A stretch of 64,000 nt of DNA from Bimastos eiseni (lineage: Eukaryota; Annelida; Clitellata; Crassiclitellata; Lumbricidae): positions 41,296,919 through 41,360,918 of the forward strand of contig OY365811.1 in assembly GCA_959347315.1 (NCBI GenBank), given 5' to 3'. The position numbers were made by a program, and so were the translations under genes. The notes beneath the pieces were generated by a model. That model was given only the letters and a program-made list of their open reading frames with translations, was not told where the DNA came from and searched no databases. Shown piece by piece: positions 45,865-59,223 of the stretch. The stretch's first letter is position 1. Each line of letters starts with the position of its first letter.

Positions 45865-48800
45865 ATGCCTGACGGAAGAGGTGGTTATGGCGACGTTCTG
45901 GTGGCATCTGTTACATTCGCTGGAGTCTACTTTCTCCTGCGTTGGATGAAGCCGAAGGGAGCTAAAGATACTGGAAAACGTTATCCTCCATCGCTACCAC
46001 TTCTACCATTCTGTGGCTCCATCTTACGCGAAGGAATGTCGGTGCTGCCGAAATACTTTAAGAAGGCCTCAGAAAAACAAGGACCTGTCATCTCCTTCAA
46101 AATTGGATCACGGTAGGACATGGACAGTTGTATGGATAGGGACTATAATCGTCATCGTGATCACATTATTAATCTCCGTCATCATCTTCAATATCACCAT
46201 CGCATATAATTTCTTACAATGCCATTCTGTTATGTGACGCTGTTTTCAGTGCTATGTCTGTGACGTCAGTGGGCATGACCCATGGGTGCTAAGTAGCTGA
46301 AGCACCCGACAGTCACTTGGTATTGGATTGACGATGGTGCTAATGATGATGCTATTAGCTTTGATTATGACAACGACGATGTTTTTTATTGGCATTATCG
46401 TGACACATACAAGTTATCCTACCTACATTTGTACCACCAAACTGAAAAGGAGAATAAATACAGGTTATCCACATCTTGCTTTACCGCTTTGGTATTTGTT
46501 GCAGAATGGTGGTCGTTCTGAATGGTTACGAGACAATCTTCGGTGCTATGGTCAAACAATCGGAGACCTTCGCCGACAGAGGTTACCAGTTCATTGAAGG
46601 AGAGATCCTCAACCGCGACCGCAGAGGTAGGTCCCAGCGCTGCTACGAAAACCGTCGAAATAATTCAGGCATCAAGCAAATTTCAAAGGCATAGATCTTC
46701 TTGTAAACATTTCAGTTTATGACTGCCTTACTTTGCTGAAGCATGTGATACTGCTTGCCATGGTTGCAGGTTTTCATCGACTCACCTCATTTTCCGTTTT
46801 ATTTTAGAATCAGAGCACTAATGTTGGTTATAATTCAGGCTTTAAAAAGACTTTCAAGGCGTTACTATGATTCCAGACCATGAAGATAACACGAGGTTGC
46901 AGTATATAGCACGACTGCTCAACTAAAAGCATGGTGCTTTAATAATTACAATAGCGACTCTAACATCAATACCATATATGATGCAGATTAACAATCTACC
47001 ATAACATGGACACCACACGTCGAGCGCATAGACTCGTTTGCTCCCATAGGGTGGATTATGTAATGAAATCCGATGTCCATAAGAGAATAACTATAGCTAA
47101 GTAGATGCTCTGCTGCTAGATATATTTTGTTATTTCACCGAGCTATCATTTTGCAATATTGTTGATATTCTTCTGAGTTGGTATTTCCATTTTTCCAGGC
47201 ATCATATTCGCACGATACAACGATCTATTTAAGAAATACCACAAGATGTCGTTGTCAATACTCAGAGAGTTCGGATTCGGGGTCAAACAAGTCATGGAGA
47301 CTCGAATTCTGCAAGAAGTTGAGTCTTTGCACGAGGAGATTCTGAAACTAAATGGCCGTCCATTCGATCCAAAATGGCCGGTGACGTTCTCCACTGCTAA
47401 CGTTGTTCTGAGCATTGCGTTGGGCAAGAACTTCCAGCAGACATTGCCGAAGGACCATGCGAAGATCGTAGAAAGTGTCATTGAGTGCGTTTCAAACATG
47501 GACCTTGTTCTGAACATGATTCCAATTGTGCGTTTTCTTCCAACCTATTCGGCGAAGGTCACTGGAATGCGAACGTCCAGCGAGAGATTGCTGAAGACCA
47601 TAGAAGTGGGAATAGAATTTGTAAAGACCTCCGACTCCGACCCGTCTTATATCAAGAGATTTCTCGAAATTCATGGTGCCAACTACGATCACCAGGACCT
47701 GATCTACCTGGTTCGTGATCTAGCCTTTGCCGGCACTGAGACTGTGTCGACCACGGTCCAGTGGGCAATGCTGGAATTGGCTAACCATCAAGAGATCCAG
47801 AAGCGTTTTCAGAAAGAGATTGATGAGATGGTGCCAGGAGATAGACTTCCCTCACTGGATGATAAACCACATTTGCCCTACACGGAGGCAGTCATCTTAG
47901 AAGTCATGAGACGACATACTGTGGTTCCGTTTTTCGTACCACACACACCTATCAAAGACACCGAATTACACGGATACGTCATACCTAAAGACTGCATGGT
48001 GAGTGTCGACTTGTGATGTCAGATAAAATAGAGATCAGGTTAAATGAAATAAGGACTCTACACCATCTTGTTCGTTTCCTAAACTATGGATTTTTTTAAG
48101 CACATGGGTCTGTGTTAATGAAGTGGGATAATAGGCAGTTCTCTACCGAGAATTTCGAGCTATAGATCATCAGCTCCGATGGCGTGGTAGTGTGTGCACT
48201 GGATTCTATGAATTTTGTAATGCAAACGAGAATCTGTCAAATATCTCAGCACCCCACAAATGCCACGTTAGGGAGACCAGCTTATTGGCCGGCGCTTTGT
48301 CCAAGGTGGTCGTCAAGGGTCAGATTTTTTAAAAGGTGAGATTGGGACCTTGGGAAGATAAGGGCGGGAGGCGCCAGATCTGTTGGAGCAGAGTTGGGTG
48401 GATTTGTGTGTATGTACATTGCAGTAGAGTTTGAATTCTTATCAAGGTTAACTAAGGTCATATTGGTCTACTCTAAACATAGTGCATATAGGTAGACGTC
48501 TTGTAAATCAAGTTTCGTCTATACTTAAAGAAGAAAGTTTTTATTATGGCTGACACAAAACATCAGGACTTATAAAATATGTTTTGTGTCAGCGAAAAAA
48601 TATGACCAAAATGTAATAATGCTCTTGACATGTCCTGTTTAGGCGCTTAGCCACGTTTTTACTTACATTAGTGCACTTTAATGTGCCGTCGTTTTGGTCT
48701 GGCGTTCTTTGCTGGGCCTCGCCCTGTCAGTCTTCGCGATATCTACTACGGTACTCTACCTTAAGTGCACCGAGTCGCCGCTCTCTATGCTCTACTGAAC

Positions 48801-50746
48801 GAGGCCTGCTCATTGTCCCATTTGCCAGTACAACTACTAAACAGAATCATGTCTTCTCAGTGTTTGACCCCTCGCTCTGGAACACCTCCCGTTAGCGTTG
48901 CGGTTGTCCCCCAGGGTGTATTGATTTTTAACGACATAGTTCCATATCGAAGATGATTTGGTGTCGTCCTCCTCCTTTCTCCAGGCTTAAGACTGACACT
49001 GTCAAAGTTCAAACAGTGGTGGATCAGCTCAGGATTTTTTTATGCTCGCCTCAAAACTTCTTATAGGCCGTGCCGGTGTCTGGAGCGCTCCTGGGTAGTA
49101 GGCTTGAGGGGGTGCTTTATAAATATTAGCAATGAATTAATTAATTAACGTTCACTTAGGGTTCACCAAGTGTATTCGTATTGATAAAAATAATTCCCAC
49201 TTAGGTTCTGCCGAATGCCTACAGCGCTCACATGGACGAAACGTTCTGGAAAGATCCGGAGAACTTTAGACCGGAGAGATTCCTCGACGAGGAAAACAAG
49301 ATCATCCACAGCGATAAAATGATTGGATTCGGATTGGGTACGTTATGGCAGTATATGGTTTCAATTTCAATATAAGAAAGTCTATCGTTGTTAACTGAAG
49401 CATGCAGCAATCATTCCATGGACAATTGGACATATTGGAAAGAATGGTACCATAGAGGGCTTTGTCTGTGATACCAAACGACATAGATTGAGGTCTCTGT
49501 CTTTGAAATTGGTTAAAACTTTCTGGTTGTGTTCTGCGTTTTTTTAAAGTATCTGTGTCATTGCGGTAGTTGATGAATTGTGATCCATCCTGGCCTAAAT
49601 CAAGCATATTATTGATTTTGCTGGAAATGTATATAAATGTAGTTTAAGATAGATCTATATTTGTTTCCAGAATGGGTGATTTTATCATTAAATGTCATCT
49701 GAATTGCATAGAATTATATATGTGATCATTTGGGTTTATTATTATTAGCGATTCCATCAATTTTATGGCAACCATGCCTATAATTATGTAACAACTTAAG
49801 TGGACGCTATGTAAATCCTTCTCCTAATAACCAACATTATTAGGCCTGCAGTATGCAAAATTTGATAAAATATCAACCACCTGCTTTTGGCTCGTCTGGC
49901 CTATCTAGGTCTTGCCTTGTTATCCTATCCTTGAGAAGCATCCTTGATGACTTTGAGAGGTTTATAATGGCTCTCAATAAATGCAATGCAACTCACTTGA
50001 CTTCACCAGGTTGTGTGGTTGACAGCCCTTGACATCATCACGTCATATCATGATACGCAACCAGACAATAAACCACACAATGCTACCAAAGGCACTACAC
50101 GATAATATTATTCGCCTTTCAGTAAAGTTGAAGTTTCTTCTACAGCGTAAACCTGGTCAATTTCAGTAATAGAAGGCTACGCCCTGGGCTTTTCTCTTAT
50201 GATGTCTCAGAGTTCATGAATGTCGTTTGCAAGATCATTGAGTTTGCTCAGAAAGATTGCAACATTTCCAGAAAATGTTCAAGTTCACGCTAGGTGTAAC
50301 AATGCTGCAGTATGAGGCAATCCTTTAGGTTAAATTTCTTCCATGGTGTATAACAGAGCGAATATCCTGTCCTCTGCGTCGCCGCCTGCAGACAGCCCGC
50401 TCAAGGTTTTAATGCAATTAATTTTATTAGGGATCTCTAGTAGCTCAAAAATTTCGAAAGTGTGTCGACTATGCATTGACCTTGACTATAGAGTCTACAG
50501 TCAATAGCCACCTTGATGTGTCTTGCTATCCGTCATTTGTTATTTTTAGGAAAGCGTTCTTGTCTCGGAGAGATTCTGGGTCGTCACAGCGTCTTCCTGT
50601 TCATAGCCAGTCTTGTCCAGCGTTTCGATTTACGACCGCCAGAGGGCCAGGATATGATCGTCGCCACAGAAGTTGTCGCCATTACTACGCTTCCATCGCA
50701 TTTCGACGTTCGTGCGATCCCCCGAGTTAAACCAACTCATGGCTAG
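45865..50746 (+). CDS. P450-6: clan 2 microsomal cytochrome P450, intact, most canonical motifs
   Basis: Exons 45865-46112, 46505-46626, 47199-47998, 49205-49337 and 50550-50746 join to 1,500 nt (499 residues), phases 2, 1, 0 and 1. The ATG at 45865 abuts an acceptor-like CCGCATAG. Motifs: anchor from about residue 10, KRYPPSLPLLP hinge, a textbook I-helix AGTETVS (only here in the window), EVMR, FRPERF, and heme loop FGLGKRSCLGE with Cys439. It is the most divergent intact copy (for example MPDGRGGYGD at the start, HGYVIPKDCMV before exon 4). Intron 3 contains a LINE 3' fragment near 48670-49145. A candidate TATA box and noncoding first exon at 45016-45167 lie 0.7 kb upstream. A polyadenylation signal AATAAA lies at 50809, 63 nt after the stop codon. 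With standard catalytic residues, this copy is the safest to call an active monooxygenase. Confidence 0.9.
46148..46400. repeat. Weak ATC-type repeat, intron 1 of P450-6
   Basis: GTCATCGTGATCAC, CATCATCTTCA and, farther on, GATGATGCTATTAG: a decayed form of the repeat found in intron 1 of the other copies. Confidence 0.5.
48670..49145 (+). mobile_element. LINE 3' fragment in intron 3 of P450-6
   Basis: The frame 48671-48895 contains RSLCSTERGLLIVPFASTTT, then VFSVFDPSLWN, resembling the C-terminal tail of CR1/L2-like elements. The segment ends GGGGTGCTTTATAAATATTA with a short ATTA tail. Confidence 0.55.
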
Positions 50747-50808
50747 GACAGAACAAGAAAAAGGCTATGGATGGAGTGCAGTTGATTCAAAATTTCAAAA
50801 TGCATTGC

Positions 50809-50814
50809 AATAAA
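50809..50814 (+). other. Polyadenylation signal of P450-6
   Basis: AATAAA 63 nt after the stop codon at 50746. Confidence 0.55.
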
Positions 50815-51502
50815 TTAAGCCACTGCAGGACGTCGGCTGTATACAGATCATCTCTTATTTACTTTGCATCGGATGTCTTTAGTCACAAGTCTTTATGTTC
50901 ATAGGTCCAATGACGAACGAAACGTAACCAAGCTCATTTTAACAGATAGGTAAGCTAATAAATCACAGTCAGCTGTTATTTGTTTAGTAATTTTCTGGAA
51001 GACTCGACGATTGAATCAACAAAGCATCGTCTTATAATTAGGACATCCTGTGCAGGTACATTGGTTTAAGTAACAAACGAAATTAATAAAATAATCATGA
51101 AATAATCATTCACAGAGGCCAGTTTAAAACGGAATATGTTTAAAATATTTGGAAAACGAGTCTGGTATGATTTATGAGTTATTTGCCCGAAAGCAAGTTC
51201 ACTGGTCGTTATGACAAACGGGGATGAAACGAATACTCACAGGACGCACCACTACACCAACCGACTTCCTTTGATTTGGATACATTGCTTCGTTAATGTT
51301 CCATTTTAAAAAGCTCACTTATCAAAACGCTCAGGCAGCCATGATTCAGAATGTTTGAGAGCACACACAAAAACCGCTACATAAATATTCAAATGCGTAC
51401 ATGCATGCTGCTGCATATTATTGATGGATGTGGAATTCAACACCAGCGTTTGGTCGAAAAATTACTGTGCTCTGTTGTCTATGTGCGGAAAATAACTTAC
51501 AC

Positions 51503-51578
51503 GCGCAAACTTGAAATGTAACGTCCTCAAGAGAAGGCAAACTTGAAATGTAACGTCCTCAAGCGAAGGAAAAAATCA
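51503..51578. repeat. Two-copy 38-bp tandem duplication
   Basis: CAAACTTGAAATGTAACGTC, then CTCAAG(A/C)GAAGG, occurs twice in direct succession with one difference. Confidence 0.8.
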
Positions 51579-52779
51579 GTAACAACACTCACGTAAAGCA
51601 ACGTAGCCCTAATGGATGATGACCTAAATGTCCCACATAGTTAATCATAAATCACAACGAGCTTTCATTCAATGCAATTATTTATTCAGTGAGCAGATTA
51701 TAATTTCGACGATTTTCCACCAATTGAATTGATATGGCAGTTTCACATAATTTGAATGTAATCAAAAATTGCGTTAATAAACAGCCCTTTTTAGCTGGAC
51801 GTCGTCTCTTGATTCGATTCATCCGGACGAACCTGCAAAAGTCGCAGCAAAGTATATCCTTGGAAAAATATATCATCTTAAATGCATCACACACATACAT
51901 CGGGAGTAATGAGCAAAGTAATTGAAAGTAACTGCTACGTTTCTACATGCCTTTATCAACATACTTACTTACAATTTACATGAGCAACGTGCATTAGATG
52001 CATTTAAAAATCGTCCTGTCCATTGTACGTATGATAGTTTATGTGATTTTTCAATAGATGCTCTTGCCCTCTTGCAACTGGCCCAGCAAATAGGCTCGTG
52101 CTCTGTTACGTGGCAGCTTACCTCTATCGTCGCTCATCCCTTTACTCTGACTTACCGTCTGCACGGTTGACCTACCGTGAACATATTTGACGCGTTCCAA
52201 GCACCTCATTTCGGTAATAAAGCATGCTGACGGTTCTGCGCTGGCTCCTTGTGCGACATCGCAAAAGTTTAGAAATCGCATCCTTTATATGGCGATATCA
52301 GCTAGGCCTTGTTCCGCCATATATGTTTGACCTTTGAAGGCCAGAGACTAATGATCGGAGGGTCTCTACCTGTGGTATAAATTCCGATCGTGGTTGGTAG
52401 GGTCGAATGCTGTGGGCCTACGCATTATTCGTGTGTAAAGACGCGCATTCTACAAAGTGTACCTATTAAAAACATGTGTCTATTGATACGTGCATATAAA
52501 ACTTACATTAAACAGGACAATTCACAAATCATGAACATACATCAGCTTCGTGTCTCGTGTATTATAAAAACTTGAACAAAAGTGTGTAAGTTATAAACTT
52601 ATCGTCTCTTACACTGAAGCTGTTGGGTGTCGCCCATTTATACAGATGTCAATTTCGGCTCTTACATGTAAGTTGGAAAGGGTTTTGGGCAGAGGTAGCA
52701 TATTCGACATCTATACGTACTCACGAATCTCGAAGTCCAATATTAACATTTATCTCAATAGCGGAAACAAGTTTTGAAT

Positions 52780-53450
52780 CATGTCGTAGCCTTCTAAGCA
52801 CAAGACATCAGAACTTATCTGGATGCTCTCTCAACCTGTTTTGCCAATTTCAAATTCTCTACCTCTAGGGGTCATTCTTGACCAAGAACTCACTTTCGCT
52901 CGGCAAATCAGCACTGTTTCCCGTAACTGCTTCTAACGTGTACATGTATGTGAACTTTGTGTAAACGCTCGATCTCTCATCCAAAACGCCGTAGTTACTT
53001 TGGAGCATGCTTTTGTTACTAGTCGCTTGAACTTCTGTTCCGCCATTTATGCTTGCATCTCGTGGACAAGGATTGGGAGGCTGGAGCGAGTCCTTAGTTA
53101 GGCTGCACGACAGATAGGTGGTATCTCTAGGACAGGCCGCGTTTCTATATATTTTTGCATGACGTCCTTCGCTGGCTACCTTTCCCACAGCGTATTGCGT
53201 ACAAGGTTTCTGCCATGATTTGGCGCTGTTACTGTGACACTGCCTCTATTGACCTCCAGCTCTGTCGACCTGTCACTACCAATGTCGGTAGGTCTCTCCG
53301 GTCTGCTACTTGGGGAAATTTGACGTTTCACAATGTACGCTTATTCCTTGCAAAGATAATATTGAAAACACTTACATTTATTTTGTTTCAGGGACACATT
53401 TCTTTGATACCTGTACAAAAAAAACATAGTAGTTCGAAGGCGAATTTCGA
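52780..53450 (+). mobile_element. LINE reverse transcriptase C-terminal remnant
   Basis: Broken frames read LGVILDQELTFARQISTVSR near 52870, LEHAFVTSRLNFCSAIYA near 53000, and LRWLPFPQRIAYKVSAMIWR from about 53166, matching the thumb and C-terminal region of CR1/L2-type reverse transcriptases in order. Stops and frame changes show it is dead. Confidence 0.7.
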
Positions 53451-54001
53451 GTGAGCGTGTATGTCGATTCGTGGGTACTTGCTTTAGTTTCGCAGCGGAA
53501 ATGTTAAGGCCAGAAAGGGACACAGAACATCGTTCCAGTTACATCCGATGCTAATCAGTGTCAACTGTCACTTCAACATTCCTCTAGGTACTATAATATT
53601 TTTCAATTTGCAGAGTTAGGCTTATCACAATTTCTGTGTGTGCTTCGCTGTTTTCAAATGTGAAGGACTTAGCGTATAGTAAATAGAAGTTTCTCTTGTG
53701 TTTTCAATCATTTGCTATATATTTTCTTAATTACAGTCGATTCTTCACATTTCAATCGCAAGTTACATGCAGAGGCATAGGACTTCCGCGCACCGGCAAT
53801 AATTACTGCCAGTGCAAAGGAATAAGGACATTCATTTTCTAATTTCGAATGTAGGCAAAGTGCGATTTTCGACAGTATTTTATGCTGTGACTATCATAGC
53901 CAAATCGTTTCCTTCGTATTATGCCTAATTATTCTAGTGTCCATCATAAGGATAATGCGAGAGGTAGGCCTATGTACCCAAGCAGACACACAGTTTGATT
54001 T

Positions 54002-55234
54002 GGGGACCGTTCACCTATTGTATAACGCTCAAGGGGTAGGTGGGTGGGTTCCGGTTTTGTTAGCGTTATATTGTGTAGGGTGGGGGGGAGGTAGGTTGAA
54101 GGTTTTGTTATATAACAACCTTTTTTCAGCTTATGCTATTTTGTCTGTTTGCCTGCCAATTGGAAATTCCATGTACCACGGACCTTCATTGTTTAATCAA
54201 AGTTCTCAATACGTTGTGAACCAAATCTAACACCATTAGCTGCCATCTGGTGAATTGATTTGACGCTCTTCGTTATTATTTTATAAATCCACTTTTAACA
54301 GTTTTCTGTTTACAATTTTAACAATTTCATGTGCATAGCTCTAAACGCTCTAAAATTCAATTCTGTGTGCTTTGTTTGGATTCTGTTTTAAATTAAAATT
54401 AATCCACTTGAAATAATTATTTTGGTAGGTATTATCATGATGTTTGATTTCATTTTCTATAGTATGTTTCATATTTACTAGTTTCATATTCTATAATATG
54501 AGTGTAAATAGTTTATGTTTGCTTAAATACCCAATCGCAGTTGTAGCACGCACTCTGTATGCATCATACGCTATTAAATAGGTAGAGTTGTACCGCGAAG
54601 TTATCGATAAATACCTGATAGTTCAATATTAAACAAATCCATTCTGTGTGATACTATAATCCTCATTTCTAGTGCAAAACAGGAGGGAAACTAAATTGGT
54701 GCTTTAAATAGTATGTACATCAATACCATGTATTATCATGCTGTATTATAGCAGGTTTACATATAGATATATGGTGACAATCGTCGACTACCAAGTTAGT
54801 TACCGTAATTAATACAAGTGAATTTAGTGCCATTAAAAGTGCGATTATTAAGGTGCAGAGGAGCTCCATACATGCGGTCTAATCATCATTGGCACGAGAG
54901 AGTACACAATTTTAAGGTAGCTTTTGTTACATAGCTAATTGGGGATATGATGATTCTTACTGCAGTTCTTGAATTGGATAAAGGCAATTATCAGTTGAAT
55001 CATTACTACTAAAGTGCTAACTAACATCGTATTGTTATAAAAGTATCAAAAAGTGCACTACCATTATGTCGATTGTATGTCTTTTAATGCGCTTATAGGC
55101 TGGGGTGGGTAGCATATCTGTTATATAATATAGGGGTGGGGGAGTCACAGCTGCTGTTATATAACGTTATTAGGGGGAAAAGGGGTGGGTCAAAAATTGG
55201 GATTTTATGCGTTATATAATATGTGAACGGCCCC
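54002..55234. mobile_element. DNA transposon remnant with terminal inverted repeats, 1.23 kb
   Basis: The left end GGGGACCGTTCACCTATTGT, then ATAACGC, is matched in inverted form at the right end by GCGTTATATAATATGTGAAC, then GGCCCC. G-rich stretches with GGGTGGG follow both ends. No transposase frame is visible inside. The superfamily cannot be assigned with confidence. Confidence 0.5.
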
Positions 55235-55669
55235 TTGTGGGCAAATCTTATGTAACTGTGAACAAAAATGACACTGAAAATATCCTTGTTAGTTCCTTCA
55301 AATGGATCCTAAAACGCCAACCTCTCATCGAAAACCCACTATGGACCATGAAACCCTTTAACTCACATAAAATCACAAAAGTTTACTCATGATTGCATAG
55401 CTAGTAACATAATTTAAAGTGATGCAACGTATTGTGATCAAAGCTACTGTAGAAGGAAAGCAAAACTTACAGGATGGTGGATTAATGCTACGCAAACACG
55501 CACTGCAGTCACTCAAGTACAATTCATGACTGATTCCAGTGTCTACGTTGACCACTTCAACCTCCTTACCGAGGACATCCTTGTTACCGATTATACCTAC
55601 ATCAGATGATCAGAGTAGTTCAATAAGAGGCGTAATCTGTGTCTAGAAATTGAAGAGAAATGTTGAGTT

Positions 55670-55880
55670 TGCGATTATGATTATACGGCGATACGTGACA
55701 GGGTGACCTAATCATGGCGATACATGACTGGTTGAATGATGCAGTATATGGCGAACATGGCTGGGTAAACGATACCTGGTGATACGTGGATATACATGAC
55801 TGATTAGATAATGAGTAGCAATACACGAAGATACACAACGATACATGAGATATATGGAGATATAATTATGGCGATACACG
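55670..55880. repeat. Degenerate minisatellite with GGCGATACATGACTGG units
   Basis: Units related to GGCGATACATGACTGGTTGA recur about every 25-40 nt (near 55687, 55715, 55745, 55777 and 55871). Confidence 0.6.
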
Positions 55881-56117
55881 ACTGGCTGAACGACGAGGCA
55901 CTTAAACGTAACTATGTGCAAGTCAACGAATGTTATGTCTAATTTTAGATGCAAACGCAACTCTAGACCGTGATATCCATCCAATTATATATTCAACCGT
56001 TAAGAATTTGACTGTTTCACAATCTATAGGAACAACAACGTTCATAATAGTAGGCCTAATCAAAATAATTATATAAATTATCATCATTACCAGTGTTGTA
56101 TGCAAGACCTTAAACTT

Positions 56118-56572
56118 CAAGACCAAGACGAGACCGAGACAGTGAGCTACCGAGACCGAGATCGAGACCGAGACAGTGAGGTACCGAGACCGAGACACTA
56201 GGTTCAAGACAGTTCGAGACAGTAAAAGACAAGTGATCCTATATAAAAGGCTGTAAAATACTAATGTGTCAGTTTTCGGGAAAAAGGTTCATTTGTAATT
56301 TCAATTTAAAACTTGTAATGTATATAGTACCAATTCCTGAGAATAGTTTTTATGTTGCCGCAAGATTTTAAGACAGTTATACGCGAAACTTATCAAGATC
56401 TGTTGTTCGAGACAGAACAAGACTTTCACTCCAAGACAGTTTCTAAAAATTCGAGACACTACCTCGAGACCGAGACCGAGACAGCAGGCTTCCGAGACCA
56501 AGACCGAGACACTAAAAAACTGTCTCGAGACGTCTCGAGACCGAGACACTATCTCGAGACCATAAAACTCTG
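56118..56572. repeat. GAGACC hexamer arrays
   Basis: Two patches (56118-56225 and 56455-56572) of GAGACCGAGACAGTGAG-like units flank about 230 bp that itself has scattered AAGACAGTT and CGAGACA motifs. Probably one degenerate array. Confidence 0.7.
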
Positions 56573-56905
56573 ATAATTACTATACAAATAATAATAATAG
56601 AAATAATCATAATAACAAAAATAAAACTTATAATGGTGATAATCAATATAATAATAATAAGAATAACAGCAACAACAATATGATAATAATAATAATAGGG
56701 ATAAAAATAAAAAGAATAATAATAATAACAGTAATGGTAGAGGGTTGTTGACTACGATCATAGGCCTCACCTGGAGTGGGCAAGTTTTCAGAAATTGTAA
56801 CGGAAAGTTTCAACATTAAGCGCATTGAACTGATGGCTAGACGAGAGGGAGTTAGTGACGCATTTGAGTCGAGGCACACGTACATGATGTACGTCCGTGA
56901 TGGTA

Positions 56906-57692
56906 TCAGGGGCTTTCACCTCCGGACGTTTCACTTCTAGGGACTTTCACCTCCGGACGTTTCACCACCGGACGATTCACCTCTAGGGGCTTTCGCCTCT
57001 AGGGGCTTTCATCTCAACTATCGAATTAAAGACTGACGCGCAAACAATGCGATTCCCATGACACTAATAAGCAAAATGTTATAGAATGTCACAGTTATTG
57101 CAATAGGCCCCTATGGCATTTCGGATGCAAGGTATGCAAGCATTCAAATAGGCTAACGCACGAGATTTATTCATACCCCACTGATGCGCATACAATGCGA
57201 CTATCGTGACACTAATAAGCATATAGGCCTAGAGTAAATGGATTTTTCGCAGCGCAGTGTTTAGCAAAGCCTATATTATAAGCATCCAATCTCAGAAGTA
57301 GCAAATCGGAGGTTAAAGCTAACCGTTGCAGAATGTCTGAGTTATGTAATAATTATAACGACTTCTCATGGACAGTAAATCGAGGTTATTGCGATTACTG
57401 AAGAGGGATAACATTTAATTCTTTCCTTATTGTGTCTCTTTACAGTTCATTGTTTATGCTTATGCTAAATAAATTTGCTTTGCATGTTATATATTATTTA
57501 TGTACAATTCAATGACAATCTTCATCGAAATTTCACTTTACATGTCTATAAATTAAACAATCCCCAGGAGGTGAAAGCCCCTAAAGGTGAAAGCCCCTAA
57601 AGGTGAATCGTCCGTTGGTGAAACGTCCGGAGGTGAAAACTCCAAGAGGTGAAACGTCCGGAGGTGAAACGTCCGGAGGTGAAAGCCTCTGG
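56906..57692. mobile_element. Foldback-type element with subrepeated inverted arms
   Basis: The left arm (about 56906-57015) is built from units such as CACCTCCGGACGTTTCAC and CTCTAGGGGCTTTC. The right arm (about 57567-57692) carries their complements, GGTGAAACGTCCGGA and GAAAGCCCCTAAAGGTGAA. The arms enclose about 550 bp with a further internal direct repeat (near 57035 and 57180, CAATGCGA then TGACACTAATAAGCA). Short tandem units inside inverted arms are the hallmark of foldback elements. Confidence 0.55.
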
Positions 57693-59223
57693 AACCGTCC
57701 GGGATTCGACAACCTGCGTAGTCAATTGAACTTAGGCGACAGAAGAGTGTGTCATGGTTAAATAGCGCCACCCAAGAACGCCCAATTTGTCTATTTATGC
57801 AGCTAATTTCTCTGGAGTAACCCAAAGCTTCACATCGGTGGGGAATAAACTGGATCTACCCGTACCCGTTATTCTCCTACATGTATCTGTGCCTGACCCG
57901 ACCCGTAAAATGAGTACCCAATTCGGGTTGACTAGAAGTTCCATAGTTTATCATACTTTCTTTGCCTGTTAAACTGCTGACTTGAGATGTCATCATTTCG
58001 GGTGCACCCATGCTAAGCTTTATGAATTGTGTGCAAGCAAAAAGTCATATAGAAATGCAATTGCAATCATCTACGTGAATGCAATCATCATAAATAATAC
58101 TGTCATCGAAATAATCAAAGCCTCTGGTAATTTTTATTTTGTAGCATTATACAAAATATGTTTTTTATGAAGGAACTGTCTTACCTTGTAGAACAATGAG
58201 CGTGCCTATACCAAGAAAAATGGCGTTATTCATCTGAAATTTTGATATACCATAACAGTGATTGATACTTTGACCTATTTATCATCTTTGAGATTTAAAG
58301 CAGGATAGTCAATTGATGTGGTGAGAGAAACGGTTAAGAGAAATAAAACAAGTGTAGACACAGAATATAGTTAAAGTTAGACGTAGAAAAAGGGGGAAAG
58401 ACGTACACAAAGAGAGGACCATATGAAGAGATAAAGTGATATTCACAGAGCAGGAAATAGATACAGATTTTGAGACAGCAAGAGATACAGAGGCAGGGAC
58501 ATAGTTAGGCTACGATTGACCAAACTATAGACACACAATTTGAGATGGTAATGTCCTATGTTTGATGTTGGTCAAAGCGGGGAAGAATAATTCGTGATCT
58601 AGCGAATGATAATAATTATGATGCTTCTTCAATCCTCATCTCATGTCTTTCATCTCATGTCTCATGTCGATTTGCTCCTCTGAAACTGCACCCTATCATC
58701 TAATCAACCCCTTTCCTGGCTAACCTTCAGTGACCCCTCGCATTGTATTTCAGCGCAATGCCATACGCGATCTTAGATGTGCTCCAACTTGCTTACTTAT
58801 GCGTTTAAGAAAGTAGAGCCTGCATGCTCTAATAAACCATATCATCTTCTTACCATTTTCAATTATTGCAGTGTCTTGCAACGTATTCGAATGAATGTAT
58901 AGTAGTTGGTGATGAAACAAGAAGAACGTTAGATGATGAACGCACTAAGTAAGAAGGCTCTCCAAGTCGACATTTATACCATAAACGACGGACATTAATG
59001 CATTCATGTCTAGCAAATGAAATAAAATACGCAATCATCTGAGATCATTCTATAATAACTGCCTGCAGGTGGCTGATTAAAATTGTTTTATTGATCCTCC
59101 CGAATTACTTCCTTGCATTATTATGAATTCATCGTTGTTACTACACATCGTGCGCATAACTATTATTCGCGTCTAAAGACGAGCATTTTGCCCAAAAATA
59201 TAGACGCATCGACTGATGCACAA

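Larger units (their letters stand above)
24850..46000 (+). repeat. Tandem segmental duplication carrying P450-4 and P450-5
   Basis: Collinear homology between about 24.85-35.7 kb and 35.7-46.0 kb. Matching landmarks are the MITE (24881 and 35728), exon 1 (25504 and 36405), exons 3-5 (27487 and 38320), a SINE (31548 and 43455), the CATTGCAATCT block (32195 and 44165), the candidate first exon (32616 and 45016) and a LINE tail (33050 and 45300). The offset changes from 10.48 to 12.3 kb because of indels, except across exons 3-5 where it is constant at 10,833 bp. Confidence 0.75.
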
